Source: Herbiconiux solani NBRC 106740 (GTDB taxonomy: Bacteria; Actinomycetota; Actinomycetes; Actinomycetales; Microbacteriaceae). From it: a stretch of DNA of 64,000 bases. The notes under the pieces were generated by a model, which was not told the origin of the DNA, made no database searches, and saw only the letters and a list, made by a program, of their open reading frames with translations. Position numbers and translations under genes: made by a program. Positions within the stretch are counted from its first letter, which is position 1. Each line of letters begins with the position of its first letter. The stretch spans positions 1-64,000 of the forward strand of contig NZ_BCST01000008.1 in assembly GCF_001571005.1 (NCBI RefSeq), written 5' to 3'. Below, in pieces: positions 49,447 to 57,669 of the stretch.

Positions 49447-50259
49447 ATGGCGCTGACTCTCGGCCCGCTTCTGGTCGATGCCGGCATCGATCCGGCGCAG
49501 GCTCTCGTTCTCCGTCACGCGTACGTTCGCGAGCACGAGGACAGTGGTCTCCGCGGCATCCACTCCGACTCCACCGACGCGCAGATCCTCGAATACACCT
49601 TGACGCAGTCGGCAAACACCATGCGGTTCCCGGCCGTTCCCCCGCGGCTCTGGGTCGTGTTCATCCGCGAAGGTGGTGATCAAGCGCGGCTCTGGTCGGT
49701 CGTGGAAAACCGAGGCGAAGTTCGTGCGGACGGAGTCCACCGGGTTTTCGATGTAGTGCAGTCCGAGCACATGGCGGATCTGCGCAACCGACTGGTTATC
49801 GGTTGGAGGTCACCCCGCACTTGGAGGATGAACGCCACAACTGCTGCGAGCTACCCAGTTATCGGTATCGCGGATGCTGCACCGGTGCCCTTTCCCGGCT
49901 TCGATCAACTCGTGCTTAGCCACGTCCAGCTACAGGCTGTCATGCGGGAGCACCGCTATGCGTCTTGGCGCACAGCGCTCTCCTCAGTCTTCGGCATTTA
50001 CCTCATCACTGATACTCGTGACGGACGAAACTACGTCGGCAAGGCGGACGGCGCAGAGAGCATCCGGCAACGCTGGAATGCCTACGCGACCAACGGACAC
50101 GGCGGCAACGTCGAGCTGCGCGACCTCGAACCCTCAAGCTTTCGCTTCTCGATACTTCGCGTCTTCGACCCGGCAACGCCGACACGAAACATCGACGCCG
50201 CGGAGAGCCACTTCAAAGATGCGCTCGACTCGCGACGTCATGGGCTCAACCGGAACTAG
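49447..50259 (+). CDS. GIY-YIG nuclease family protein
   Basis: 270 residues, ATG at 49447 with AAGGGAATCT upstream. The C-terminal domain (about 178-270) is GIY-YIG: FGIYLITDTRDGRNYVGKADG (GIY at about 182, YVG at about 196), the conserved Arg in SIRQRW, and a conserved Glu in IDAAESHFKDALDSRRHGLNRN. The first 175 residues are a separate region with LWVVFIREGGDQARLWSVVENRGE and VLRHAYVREHEDSGLRGI, of unknown family. GIY-YIG domains cut DNA. Position after the helical protein and next to RM genes suggests a nuclease effector. Confidence 0.88.
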   Translation: MALTLGPLLVDAGIDPAQALVLRHAYVREHEDSGLRGIHSDSTDAQILEYTLTQSANTMRFPAVPPRLWVVFIREGGDQARLWSVVENRGEVRADGVHRVFDVVQSEHMADLRNRLVIGWRSPRTWRMNATTAASYPVIGIADAAPVPFPGFDQLVLSHVQLQAVMREHRYASWRTALSSVFGIYLITDTRDGRNYVGKADGAESIRQRWNAYATNGHGGNVELRDLEPSSFRFSILRVFDPATPTRNIDAAESHFKDALDSRRHGLNRN

Positions 50260-50451
50260 TCGAAGAACCTCGAACCACTCGCTCCCCACCCCGCCGCCAG
50301 CGATCGGGGCCGGCCGGCGGTAAGTGTCCATGTCAGGCACGAGGTGCGAGAGCCTCGGCGCGGATGTCCGATGGGACGTTCGAAAGCGACGCCGTTGCCA
50401 AGCGCGACCAGCCGCCGTCCTCCCCTAACGCGGCGATGATTCGCACGCGTT

Positions 50452-50711
50452 CATCCGAGAGAGATCCTTCTGGAGGGGTTTCTGAAACCGCTCTAGATCA
50501 GTCAGTACCGACTTGCGCAGACGACCGACGTGCCCGCTTGGCGGATCGCCGAGGTCGCGTACGGCAAGCGGGGCACCTCACCCATACCGCCGTACGTCTC
50601 GCTTGGGCGTTCGGTATTTCCGACCTGTTCTGGACGAACCGGCGAGCCCGGTACGACTTGGAACTCGTCACCGAGGCGAAGGCTGGGGAGCTCGCCATTT
50701 CGACAGGTTAG
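50452..50711 (+). pseudogene. higA: higA antitoxin pseudogene (nonsense plus frameshift)
   Basis: In one frame from 50452 it reads HPREILLEGFLKPL, then a TAG at 50494-50496 where the intact gene has GAG, then ISQYRLAQTTDVPAWRIAEV and AYGKRGTSP; after a frameshift near 50585 a second frame reads AVRLAWAFGISDLFWTNRRARYDLELVTEAKAGELA. Together this is the full HigA-type Xre antitoxin, aligned residue for residue with the intact copy at 53865. The start is gone. A higB-like toxin upstream is not recognisable. The 50260-50838 gap holds nothing else. Confidence 0.85.
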
Positions 50712-50838
50712 AGCGGGGCTGATTGCGACGAGGCGGCGGCACGAACCGCTTCACTCCGTCAATCAGGATGTCTTTGACGAGGATTTGTCAGCTAGCGCTA
50801 GAGTGTGGCTGGGTTGGGACTTGAAAACGAGTTCCACC

Positions 50839-51930
50839 ATGCGCCAACGTAACCGAGCAATCGCCGCGGCCACTGCCGCCATCCTCATGCTGAGCTTCAC
50901 CTCAGCCCAGGCAGCCGCAGCAGCACCGCACGAACCCGATGTCGACCTCCGCGACGCGCAGTCCATCGTCGAGGAGATCGCCCCGACGCTCGTCGGAGCC
51001 CCGGGAGAGAAGTCGGCCCTGGACATCTCAACCCACCCGGACGGAGCGCAGGGGCGAGAAGCACCTCAGATCAAGGCGTCTTCGATGAATGGCGGGGCCG
51101 GGACCGCAATCGGTGTCGACTACGTCGATGCCTCGACTCGCTTGGAATCAGGAGAATTCACCGTCTTCGAGTCCGCCACCTCCGGTATCGCCGCTTACGT
51201 GCATCCGACGCATGACGGAGTGCAGATCATCACGGCGATCGCTTCGGCGAATGCACCCGACAGCTTCTCCTACACGCTGGACGTCCCCGCCGGCACCGAT
51301 CTGGTCTCGGCACACGATGGGCTTGTCTTCAATCTCGTGGATCCCGCCGGCGACCGCATCGGTCTGCTCGCGGCGCCGTGGGCAGTGGACTCCACCGGCC
51401 GGTCGCTCCCGACCTCGTTCACCTGGGAGGGAACGACGCTGACGCAGCACGTCGATTTCTCGGGCCCGGCCATCCGCTTTCCCGTCATCGCCGACCCGGA
51501 TTGGCAGTACGGAGTGGATTACTCGCTCGGTTCCGCCAGTCCTGGGTCGGCCTGGGCGCAGCTGCACAGTTGCTTGAGCTGCTACTTACCGATCGAAGGC
51601 GCGCCTGCCGTCTACCCGAGCGACGGAAGCGACCTTCCTCTCGTGGTGAGGTTCGCCACCGTGGTGAACAACTTTCACTGCACGATGGGGTCCACTTACA
51701 ACAGCATGCCCTCGGGATGGGGCTGGTACTTCGCCGCGGCAGACGGTCACATCGACGGTCGCGGCTCAGCGATCTTCTTCGACGTCATCCGGAATCGTTC
51801 CACTGGGCAGACGCGGCTCTGGGTGGGCGGCATAGTGCACAACGACTTCCCCGGTGGACTACCCAATCCGCTGTACGTCACCTTTGCTGCGGCCCAGTGG
51901 GCGGGGTTCGCGCAGAACCTCTCGCTCTAG
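50839..51930 (+). CDS. Secreted protein of unknown function
   Basis: 363 residues from the ATG at 50839; the frame is open further upstream, but the signal peptide (MRQRNRAIAAATAAILMLSFTSAQAAAAAP) fixes the start. The mature protein is beta-rich (LESGEFTVFESATSGIAAYVHPTHDGVQIITAIASANAPDSFSYTLDVPAGTDLVSAHDGLVFNLVDPAGDRIGLLAAPWAVDSTGR). The C-terminal 130 residues contain Cys and aromatic residues (LHSCLSCYLP, FHCTMGSTYNSMPSGWGWYFAAADGHIDGRG). The structure suggests an exported enzyme, toxin or adhesin domain, but no family is recognised. Confidence 0.7.
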   Translation: MRQRNRAIAAATAAILMLSFTSAQAAAAAPHEPDVDLRDAQSIVEEIAPTLVGAPGEKSALDISTHPDGAQGREAPQIKASSMNGGAGTAIGVDYVDASTRLESGEFTVFESATSGIAAYVHPTHDGVQIITAIASANAPDSFSYTLDVPAGTDLVSAHDGLVFNLVDPAGDRIGLLAAPWAVDSTGRSLPTSFTWEGTTLTQHVDFSGPAIRFPVIADPDWQYGVDYSLGSASPGSAWAQLHSCLSCYLPIEGAPAVYPSDGSDLPLVVRFATVVNNFHCTMGSTYNSMPSGWGWYFAAADGHIDGRGSAIFFDVIRNRSTGQTRLWVGGIVHNDFPGGLPNPLYVTFAAAQWAGFAQNLSL

Positions 51931-52379
51931 AAGTCCGACGAGCTGGGACCTGGCGTCTCAGCTCGTCGACCGCAGATGGCGGCCGCGACGAACGCCGTGA
52001 TGGCGATAGCAACACCCACGCCCACGAAGGCCCAAGGGCTCTCGAGATTTGAGGGACCTGAGTAGAAGAGCAGGAGTGCGGCGTAGCCTCCCAGACCCGA
52101 CGCCACACCGATGAGCAGGTTTCGGTGAAGAGCGTGAAGCCTCAGCCGACGGTCGAACAACGCCACGGCAGCAACGGCGAAGAGCCCTGCGACGAAGCCG
52201 CACCACGCGCCGACGGCGCCTGTGACCAAGGATGTGGCGAGAACCAAAGGGAAGAAGACATCTCCGACGGGGAGGTTCGCTTGATAATAGATGCTGCCCA
52301 GCACACCGAGAATGCTTCCAGACGCCCCGCCAATCGCCACCGCGCTGACCCAGAGGAGCAGGATTCGTCGCCAGGTCAT
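51927..52379 (-). CDS. Small multi-TM membrane protein
   Basis: 150 residues from the ATG at 52379 (MTWRRILLLW). Four hydrophobic segments: LLLWVSAVAIGGASGSILGVLGSIYY, VFFPLVLATSLVTGAVGAWCGFVAGLFAVAAVALF, LLIGVASGLGGYAALLLFY and PWAFVGVGVAIAITAFVAAAICG. No family recognised. It ends convergent with the secreted protein; the stop codons overlap (CTAG). Confidence 0.65.
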   Translation of the reverse strand: MTWRRILLLWVSAVAIGGASGSILGVLGSIYYQANLPVGDVFFPLVLATSLVTGAVGAWCGFVAGLFAVAAVALFDRRLRLHALHRNLLIGVASGLGGYAALLLFYSGPSNLESPWAFVGVGVAIAITAFVAAAICGRRAETPGPSSSDF

Positions 52380-52648
52380 GGGGACAGAGTAGGCGACCTT
52401 GGACCCACTTACCGCGTTTCGTCGATTTTTTCTCAGTTTATCAGCTCCGGGACCTTGAGAGCCCCGGAGACTGTGGTACTGCGGTCGTCGCTGCACAGGC
52501 CGTCGAAGAGGCCAGACGACGACCGCCATTCGCCTATCGCGGAAATTCAGACTGGCAATGAGCGGGAATTCGAAAGCCACCCGAATTGGGGGTGCCGCGG
52601 CTGGTCGCGCCGCCGCGTCGGATAATCAACATGTGTCAGTGTGGGTCC

Positions 52649-53593
52649 ATGACCCATCAAGAACCGTTCGGGGCGGGCTCACAGCCACAGCCTCCCCAGC
52701 AATCACAGCAGCCCCAGTACCCCGCAGGAGCAGTGCCGCCAGTGCAGGCGAACTACCCCGCAGGACCGATCGCAAACCAGCCGCCCTATTACCCCGAGGG
52801 TCAGGTGCCGCCGCAGGCTCCGCCGCCTCAGGGTGGCCGGAATGTCATCGCTCTCATCGCCCTGATCGTGTCTGCGATCGGGTTCATCTTCGCGTGCATC
52901 CCCGGCGCGCTCATCATCGGCTGGATCCTGCTGCCGATCGCGTTCGTGCTATCGCTCGTCTCGCTGTTCTTGAAAGGCCGCGGTAAAGGTCTGGGGATCG
53001 CCGCCCTCATCATCTCGATCGTGGGAACGATTGTCGGATTCGTCGTGTTCTTCGCGGTCGTTGCGACGTCGTTCAACGATGCGTTCGACGGTGGATCGGA
53101 GATATCGATCACAGAACCGACTCAGGCAGGACAAGCGCCGGTCGAGGAGGCACCTGCGGAACAGGCGCCTGCCGATGAGGCTGGGACGCGAACCAACCCC
53201 ATTCCGATCGGGACCGCGTTGAGCAATGACGACTGGACTGTAGTCATCAACTCGTACAACGCGGACGGCAACGCGACGGTGGCATCGGCGAACCAGTTCA
53301 ACGACGTGGCACCTGCCGGGTCTCACTACGAGATCGTCAACTACACCGTGACGTACACAGGTGCGGATTCCAGCTACGCCAGCGAGGTCTTCGTCGACGT
53401 CGTGACCAGCTCCGGCAACGTCATCGACAGCTACACCTCGCTCGTGTCACTCCCGGACAGCATCGGACTGGACGAGCTCTTCTCGGGCGCTTCGGCCACC
53501 GGCTCTGCGGCGTTCGCCGTTCCAGACGGCGAGAGCGTCCTGCTTCGCGTGCAGCCGGGCATCCTCGCTGACGACATCTTCGTCAAGCCGTAA
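52649..53593 (+). CDS. DUF4190 membrane protein with DUF4352/5067-like domain
   Basis: 314 residues from the ATG at 52649 (an in-frame ATG at 52631 is possible). A Pro/Gln-rich N-terminus (QPPQQSQQPQYPAGAVPPVQ) leads to a DUF4190 block of two or three TM helices (NVIALIALIVSAIGFIFACI, PGALIIGWILLPIAFVLSLVSLFL, LGIAALIISIVGTIVGFVVFF). An acidic linker precedes a C-terminal beta-sandwich: IGTALSNDDWTVVINSYNADG and HYEIVNYTVTYTGADSSYASEVFVDVV, the DUF4352/5067 pattern. It probably senses something outside the cell. It ends at a strong terminator. Confidence 0.85.
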   Translation: MTHQEPFGAGSQPQPPQQSQQPQYPAGAVPPVQANYPAGPIANQPPYYPEGQVPPQAPPPQGGRNVIALIALIVSAIGFIFACIPGALIIGWILLPIAFVLSLVSLFLKGRGKGLGIAALIISIVGTIVGFVVFFAVVATSFNDAFDGGSEISITEPTQAGQAPVEEAPAEQAPADEAGTRTNPIPIGTALSNDDWTVVINSYNADGNATVASANQFNDVAPAGSHYEIVNYTVTYTGADSSYASEVFVDVVTSSGNVIDSYTSLVSLPDSIGLDELFSGASATGSAAFAVPDGESVLLRVQPGILADDIFVKP

Positions 53594-53601
53594 GTAACAA
53601 C

Positions 53602-53639
53602 TGGAAATGGCCCTCGCCTGGCGGCGGGGGCCATTTCCA
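53602..53639 (+). terminator. Perfect 12-bp hairpin terminator
   Basis: TGGAAATGGCCC and GGGCCATTTCCA pair exactly around a 14-nt loop, 9 bases after the DUF4190 stop. There is no following T-run. Confidence 0.75.
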
Positions 53640-53679
53640 CGTTCTAGGGACGACTGCACCGATAGAGGATTAGGTAGAA

Positions 53680-53853
53680 AGTGGTCACCATGCCACTGGC
53701 GACGCGCTCGTTACCATTGCCCGGCGACCGTCTTGAAGAGTCGAAGGTGCTCGCGAAGGTCAGTACAGCATCCGGATCAACGACCAATGGCGCATCTGCT
53801 TCGTCTGGACCCCGATGGGCCCGATGGATGTCGAGATCGTCGACTACCACTGA
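53680..53853 (+). pseudogene. higB: higB toxin pseudogene (frameshift, N-terminus lost)
   Basis: LATRSLPLPGDRLEESKVLAK reads in one frame to about 53758; after one inserted-base equivalent the next frame reads GQYSIRINDQWRICFVWTPMGPMDVEIVDYH and stops at 53853. Together this is the C-terminal two-thirds of HigB, a ribosome-dependent mRNA nuclease (family GxYSIRINDQWRxxF...DVEIxDYH). The N-terminal start and about 35 residues are missing. The intact higA follows after 11 bases, the normal higBA layout. Confidence 0.85.
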
Positions 53854-53864
53854 GGGGAGACACC

Positions 53865-54161
53865 ATGGCAACCGCACACGCACCGATCCACCCGGGCGAG
53901 ATTCTCCTCGAGGAGTTCCTGAGGCCGCTGGAGATCAGTCATTATCGGCTGGCGCAGGCGATCAATGTGCCCGCTCGGCGGATCAACGAGATCGTGCACG
54001 GCAAGCGGGGCATCTCCCCCGATACCGCCGCTCGGCTTGCCCGCGCGTTCGGCACCTCGGATCGGTTTTGGACGAACCTGCAGACGCGGTACGACCTCGA
54101 GCTCGTCAACGAAGCGAAGACCGAAGAGCTCGATCGGATCGTGCCACTTCTCAGCGCGTAG
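53865..54161 (+). CDS. higA: HigA-type Xre antitoxin, intact
   Basis: 98 residues with GGGGAG upstream. PIHPGEILLEEFLRPLEISHYRLAQAINVPARRINEIVHGKRGISPDTAARLARAFGTSDRFWTNLQTRYDLELVNEAK is a complete HigA domain: the HTH (about 25-70) binds its own operator and the N-terminal part holds the toxin. Its toxin partner upstream is broken, so the antitoxin is an orphan and could still repress the operon or neutralise HigB of another locus. It is the intact paralogue of the 50452-50711 pseudogene. Confidence 0.95.
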   Translation: MATAHAPIHPGEILLEEFLRPLEISHYRLAQAINVPARRINEIVHGKRGISPDTAARLARAFGTSDRFWTNLQTRYDLELVNEAKTEELDRIVPLLSA

Positions 54162-54241
54162 GGCGGGTCGTCGAACTCGCGTGGCCGCCGCCGGACTGCA
54201 TCCGGCATCCGGCATCCGCCGTCATGCGTGCCGGCGCGCGA

Positions 54242-56242
54242 TCAGACCGCCCGCGCCCCCATCACCGGCGAGAACTGCGCGATGAGCTGGCTTCGGCTCG
54301 AGATGCCCAGCTTCAGGAAGACGCTTCTGAGGTGCGACTCGATGGTGCGGGGGCTGAGGCGCAGGATCTCGCCGGCCTCCTTGTTCGAGACGCCCTGGGT
54401 GATGAGTTCGGCGACGCGGCGCTCGCTCGGGGTGAGGGACGAGACTCGCGACTGCTCCCAGCGGGCGAGTTCGGCGGCCAGGGCGCTTCGCGTCACGCTC
54501 GCCTCGAGGAGGGTGAGGATGCTGTGGGCCGCGCGAGTGACCGTCGTTCGGTGGGCATCGTCGACGGGGATGTCACGGAGGAGCCGAAGGACTTCCGTGG
54601 TCAGGCGGGCGCGTTCGGGCAGCCACTCCATGGTCGCGGATGCGACGAGAAGGGCGAGCGCACGCTTGAGGACGGCCTCGGACGGTTCTGAACCCAGGGC
54701 GAGCCAGGCTTCGATGCGCTGGGCCTGCAGTCGAGGGAGGGCGCGACCGGTGCGTTCGGCGATCTCGTGCAGGTTCGTCGCCAACGACCGCGCCCGGTCG
54801 GGGTCACCGACCTGGAGAGAGGCGCGGGCGAGGTCGACTTCGATCCAGAGGCGACGGCCCGGCTCGTTGATGCCCAGCTTCTCCGCCAGGCTGAGGGCGT
54901 CTTCGAGGTGTCGGACGGCTTCACGCGCGTCACCGCTGCGGGCGAGGCCGATTCCGCGCAGAGCCGCCCGGGTGAGGTGGCCGAGCGGTGCAACACCGGT
55001 CTCGGGCACACGGCCGATGATTCGAGCGAGGTCATCATCGTGTCCGAGCTCCAGGGCAAGCAGGCCTCGTGCCCGCACGCTCGCCGGCACCGCGGCGAGT
55101 TGCGGCGCCAGGGACTCCGCCAATGCCAGACGGTCTGCGGCGGAGTCGAATCGACCCATGAGGATGTCGACCTGGGCCGCGTGCACGAGGAGGATCTGCC
55201 GGAATCCGGCATCCCCCTGCACCTCGCTCTCGACGAGCAGCGCGGCGAGGGCCCGGCGACTCGTCGCGACGTCGTCGACCGTGTACGCGTACATGGCGAT
55301 GCTCGCCTCGACGGTGTCTTCGAGCAGGATGTCGGGCAGCTGCCGCTGCAGGCGCTCGAGATCCTCGAGAAGAGCGGCATCCAGACCGGCTCCGGTGTTG
55401 ACTTTCGCGTAGAGCAGTTTCGCGATGTTCGAGTGCCGGAAGGCGACGGAGTACTGCTCCGACCGCAGCCGCGGCAGAGCCCGCTCGAGTTGGCGCTGCA
55501 CCTCGCCGAAGTCCTCGCCGAGGCCCGACAGGTAGAGCGAGAGTACCTCGCGGTGAGGGTGACCCGCGGGGAGGGATTCGAGCAAGCGCTGCCCGCGGAT
55601 GCGCACAGCGGCGAGTCCGTGACTGCGGTAGACCGAGGCGGTGAGCAGGTCGATCGCGCGCTCGGCCTGAGGCCCGGTGAGGTGGTCCCAGTTCAGCGCC
55701 TCGATGATGCCGGCGGCCAAGTGGAACTTGCCGTTGCGGTGCTCCTCGGCGGCCAGCCTCAGCTCACGGTCGGTTCGGTCGGCACCGCCGCGCGGACTCC
55801 GCCCGGCGGAGCGGGACCAGAACTCGACGGCCAGGTCGGCTCGACCTGCGAGCTCGGCCTTCACCGCGGCGCGTTCGAGCACGAGGGCGAGCTCCGCATC
55901 CTGACCGACCTCCGTCGCGAGGTCGCGCTGCCGGATCGCGTCGAACTCGTCGGCGCTCCGTCGTGCGAGCTCCCGGTGCAGGGCCTGGCGGTCGGAGCCG
56001 TTCAGGAGCGCGAGCGCGGCCGACCCGACGCGGGAATCGGCTGGGCGCAGGGTGCCGCCGTCCAGGGCGACCACCCCGGCTCTGATCGCCTGGCCGACGT
56101 ACGCGCCCTGCTCCGTGAGAACGGCGGGGACGTCTCGGAGGCGGATCTCTCGGAGAGCCGCGACTGCTTGCAGCGTCTTCAGCGTCGGCTGGTCGAGTTC
56201 GTCGAGTTCGTCGATCAGCTGGGCGCGACCATCGGGTGTCAT
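54242..56242 (-). CDS. LuxR-family regulator lacking the ATPase domain
   Basis: 666 residues from the ATG at 56242 (MTPDGRAQLIDELDEL). The C-terminal HTH is clear: LTPSERRVAELITQGVSNKEAGEILRLSPRTIESHLRSVFLKLGISSRSQL. The middle is a TPR-like helical repeat array (AIDLLTASVYRSHGLAAVRIRGQRLLESL, AGDAGFRQILLVHAAQVDILMGRFDSAADRLALAE, and so on). It starts at LDELDQPTLKTLQAVAALREIRLRDVPAVL, which in LAL regulators lies right after the P-loop ATPase. The ATPase part, about 220 residues, is absent here. Either it has been lost, or this is a shorter natural form. Targets are unknown. Confidence 0.88.
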   Translation of the reverse strand: MTPDGRAQLIDELDELDQPTLKTLQAVAALREIRLRDVPAVLTEQGAYVGQAIRAGVVALDGGTLRPADSRVGSAALALLNGSDRQALHRELARRSADEFDAIRQRDLATEVGQDAELALVLERAAVKAELAGRADLAVEFWSRSAGRSPRGGADRTDRELRLAAEEHRNGKFHLAAGIIEALNWDHLTGPQAERAIDLLTASVYRSHGLAAVRIRGQRLLESLPAGHPHREVLSLYLSGLGEDFGEVQRQLERALPRLRSEQYSVAFRHSNIAKLLYAKVNTGAGLDAALLEDLERLQRQLPDILLEDTVEASIAMYAYTVDDVATSRRALAALLVESEVQGDAGFRQILLVHAAQVDILMGRFDSAADRLALAESLAPQLAAVPASVRARGLLALELGHDDDLARIIGRVPETGVAPLGHLTRAALRGIGLARSGDAREAVRHLEDALSLAEKLGINEPGRRLWIEVDLARASLQVGDPDRARSLATNLHEIAERTGRALPRLQAQRIEAWLALGSEPSEAVLKRALALLVASATMEWLPERARLTTEVLRLLRDIPVDDAHRTTVTRAAHSILTLLEASVTRSALAAELARWEQSRVSSLTPSERRVAELITQGVSNKEAGEILRLSPRTIESHLRSVFLKLGISSRSQLIAQFSPVMGARAV

Positions 56243-56347
56243 GGATGAATTGCACCACACGCCTGTCTACAAACAGTCGACGCCGGGTGGAACGACGGTT
56301 TCGACCTCACGGATCGTGCTGCGCCCGCCCCCCGCTGCTCGGGGAGG

Positions 56348-57460
56348 TCACGAGATGGCGGCCGCGAAGTCGTCCCGGCCCACCAGAGCGCGGGCGAGGT
56401 CCTCGTCGACGATGTACCCCCGCAGTCCGAGGTGCCGGCTGCCCACCCCGAGGTCGCGCCAGAACCGCTGGAGCGGGTTCGACCGGGTGAAGGCGCTCGA
56501 CCCGTGCAGGTCGCCGAGGTCATCGACCGCATACCGAGCCTCCCGCACCGCCGCCACCAGCGAGTGCCGGAGCTCGAGCCGGGCCAACCGGTCGAGCGCA
56601 TCGGCGGCATGAGCGTCCGGATGCTGGGCGAGAGCATCCGCGACCGCAGCGACGGATGCCGCCGCGTTCGAGATCCGTGACGCTGCCGAGGCGTAGAGGG
56701 CGCGCGCACCGGGGGAATCCGAGAACGAGGTGTAGCGCGTTCGGGTCGGCCCCTTCTCACCGCTCAGGAGTGCGGTCACGACGTCGAGCGCACCCGTCGC
56801 CATCCCGATCAGCGCGGCCGACGTGAACGTCGTCGTCCGCAGCACAGCGAGGCCCGCCACGTCGGGGTCGGTGGGCAGGTCGAAGACGTAATCGGCCGGC
56901 ACGTCGACGTCCTCGGCGACCAGCGTGTGGCTCCCCGTGCCCTGCAGGCCGGCGACATCCCACGTGCGGATCACGCGCAGGTCGGCGGTCGGCACCACGG
57001 CCACCCGCATGCGGGGTGGCCGGCCTGCCTCGGTCTGCAGCGCCGCGAGCATGGCGTACGTCGCGACCTCCGAACCGGAGGAGTACGGCCAGGTGCCGTT
57101 CAGAACGAACCCGTGATCGCTCACTCTCAGCGACCCGGGCGCGAAGTTCTCGACGACCGGCCCGGCCGCATCCGTCACCGCTGTCACCGCAGCCTTCGAC
57201 GCCAGCGGCAGCAGGCCGGAGACGGCGGTCGTCAGCGCCACGATCCACGCCGACGCCGGGCACGCTGCGCCGATCTGGCTCACGATGCTCACGACCGCTC
57301 GCGGATCCTCGGCCGCATCGGCGGTTCCGGCGAGCGAGAAGTAGCCCGCCGTGCGGAGGGCGTCGAGCGACGCGGGTGCCAACCGGCCTTCTGCCTCGGT
57401 TGCTGCCGCATTGTCACGCAGGATCTCGAGGATGTCGGCGGGGATACGATCGTTCGTCAT
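56348..57460 (-). CDS. Acyl-CoA dehydrogenase-fold flavin monooxygenase-like protein
   Basis: 370 residues. The fold matches HsaA/HpaH-type group D flavin monooxygenases: DNAAATEAEGRLAPASLDALRTAGYFSL, IGAACPASAWIVALTTAVSGLLPL, FVLNGTWPYSSGSEVATYAMLAAL (substrate loop), GTGSHTLVAEDVDVPADYVF and the C-terminal NPLQRFWRDLGVGSRHLGL, whose RxWRDxxxxxxH pattern marks the flavin site. Such enzymes hydroxylate aromatic or steroid substrates using FMNH2 or FADH2 from a separate reductase. No reductase is adjacent, so its electron source is unknown. Confidence 0.88.
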   Translation of the reverse strand: MTNDRIPADILEILRDNAAATEAEGRLAPASLDALRTAGYFSLAGTADAAEDPRAVVSIVSQIGAACPASAWIVALTTAVSGLLPLASKAAVTAVTDAAGPVVENFAPGSLRVSDHGFVLNGTWPYSSGSEVATYAMLAALQTEAGRPPRMRVAVVPTADLRVIRTWDVAGLQGTGSHTLVAEDVDVPADYVFDLPTDPDVAGLAVLRTTTFTSAALIGMATGALDVVTALLSGEKGPTRTRYTSFSDSPGARALYASAASRISNAAASVAAVADALAQHPDAHAADALDRLARLELRHSLVAAVREARYAVDDLGDLHGSSAFTRSNPLQRFWRDLGVGSRHLGLRGYIVDEDLARALVGRDDFAAAIS

Positions 57461-57669
57461 GGCAGGAGGCTAACTCCGCCCGAACGGCCACGGCCTCGGT
57501 GTAATCACTGAAGTGCGGCGGTCGGCTCAGGCCCCTTCTCTGAGGGCTCCGATGCCGATGAGCACTGTTCTCGCACGCCTTGCGTGTTTTCACCGATGAC
57601 GCGCTGCGTCGCGGCGACGACCATAGCCCGGGCGAGATGAATCGCCGGACCCGGACGGAGAAAACCGCA

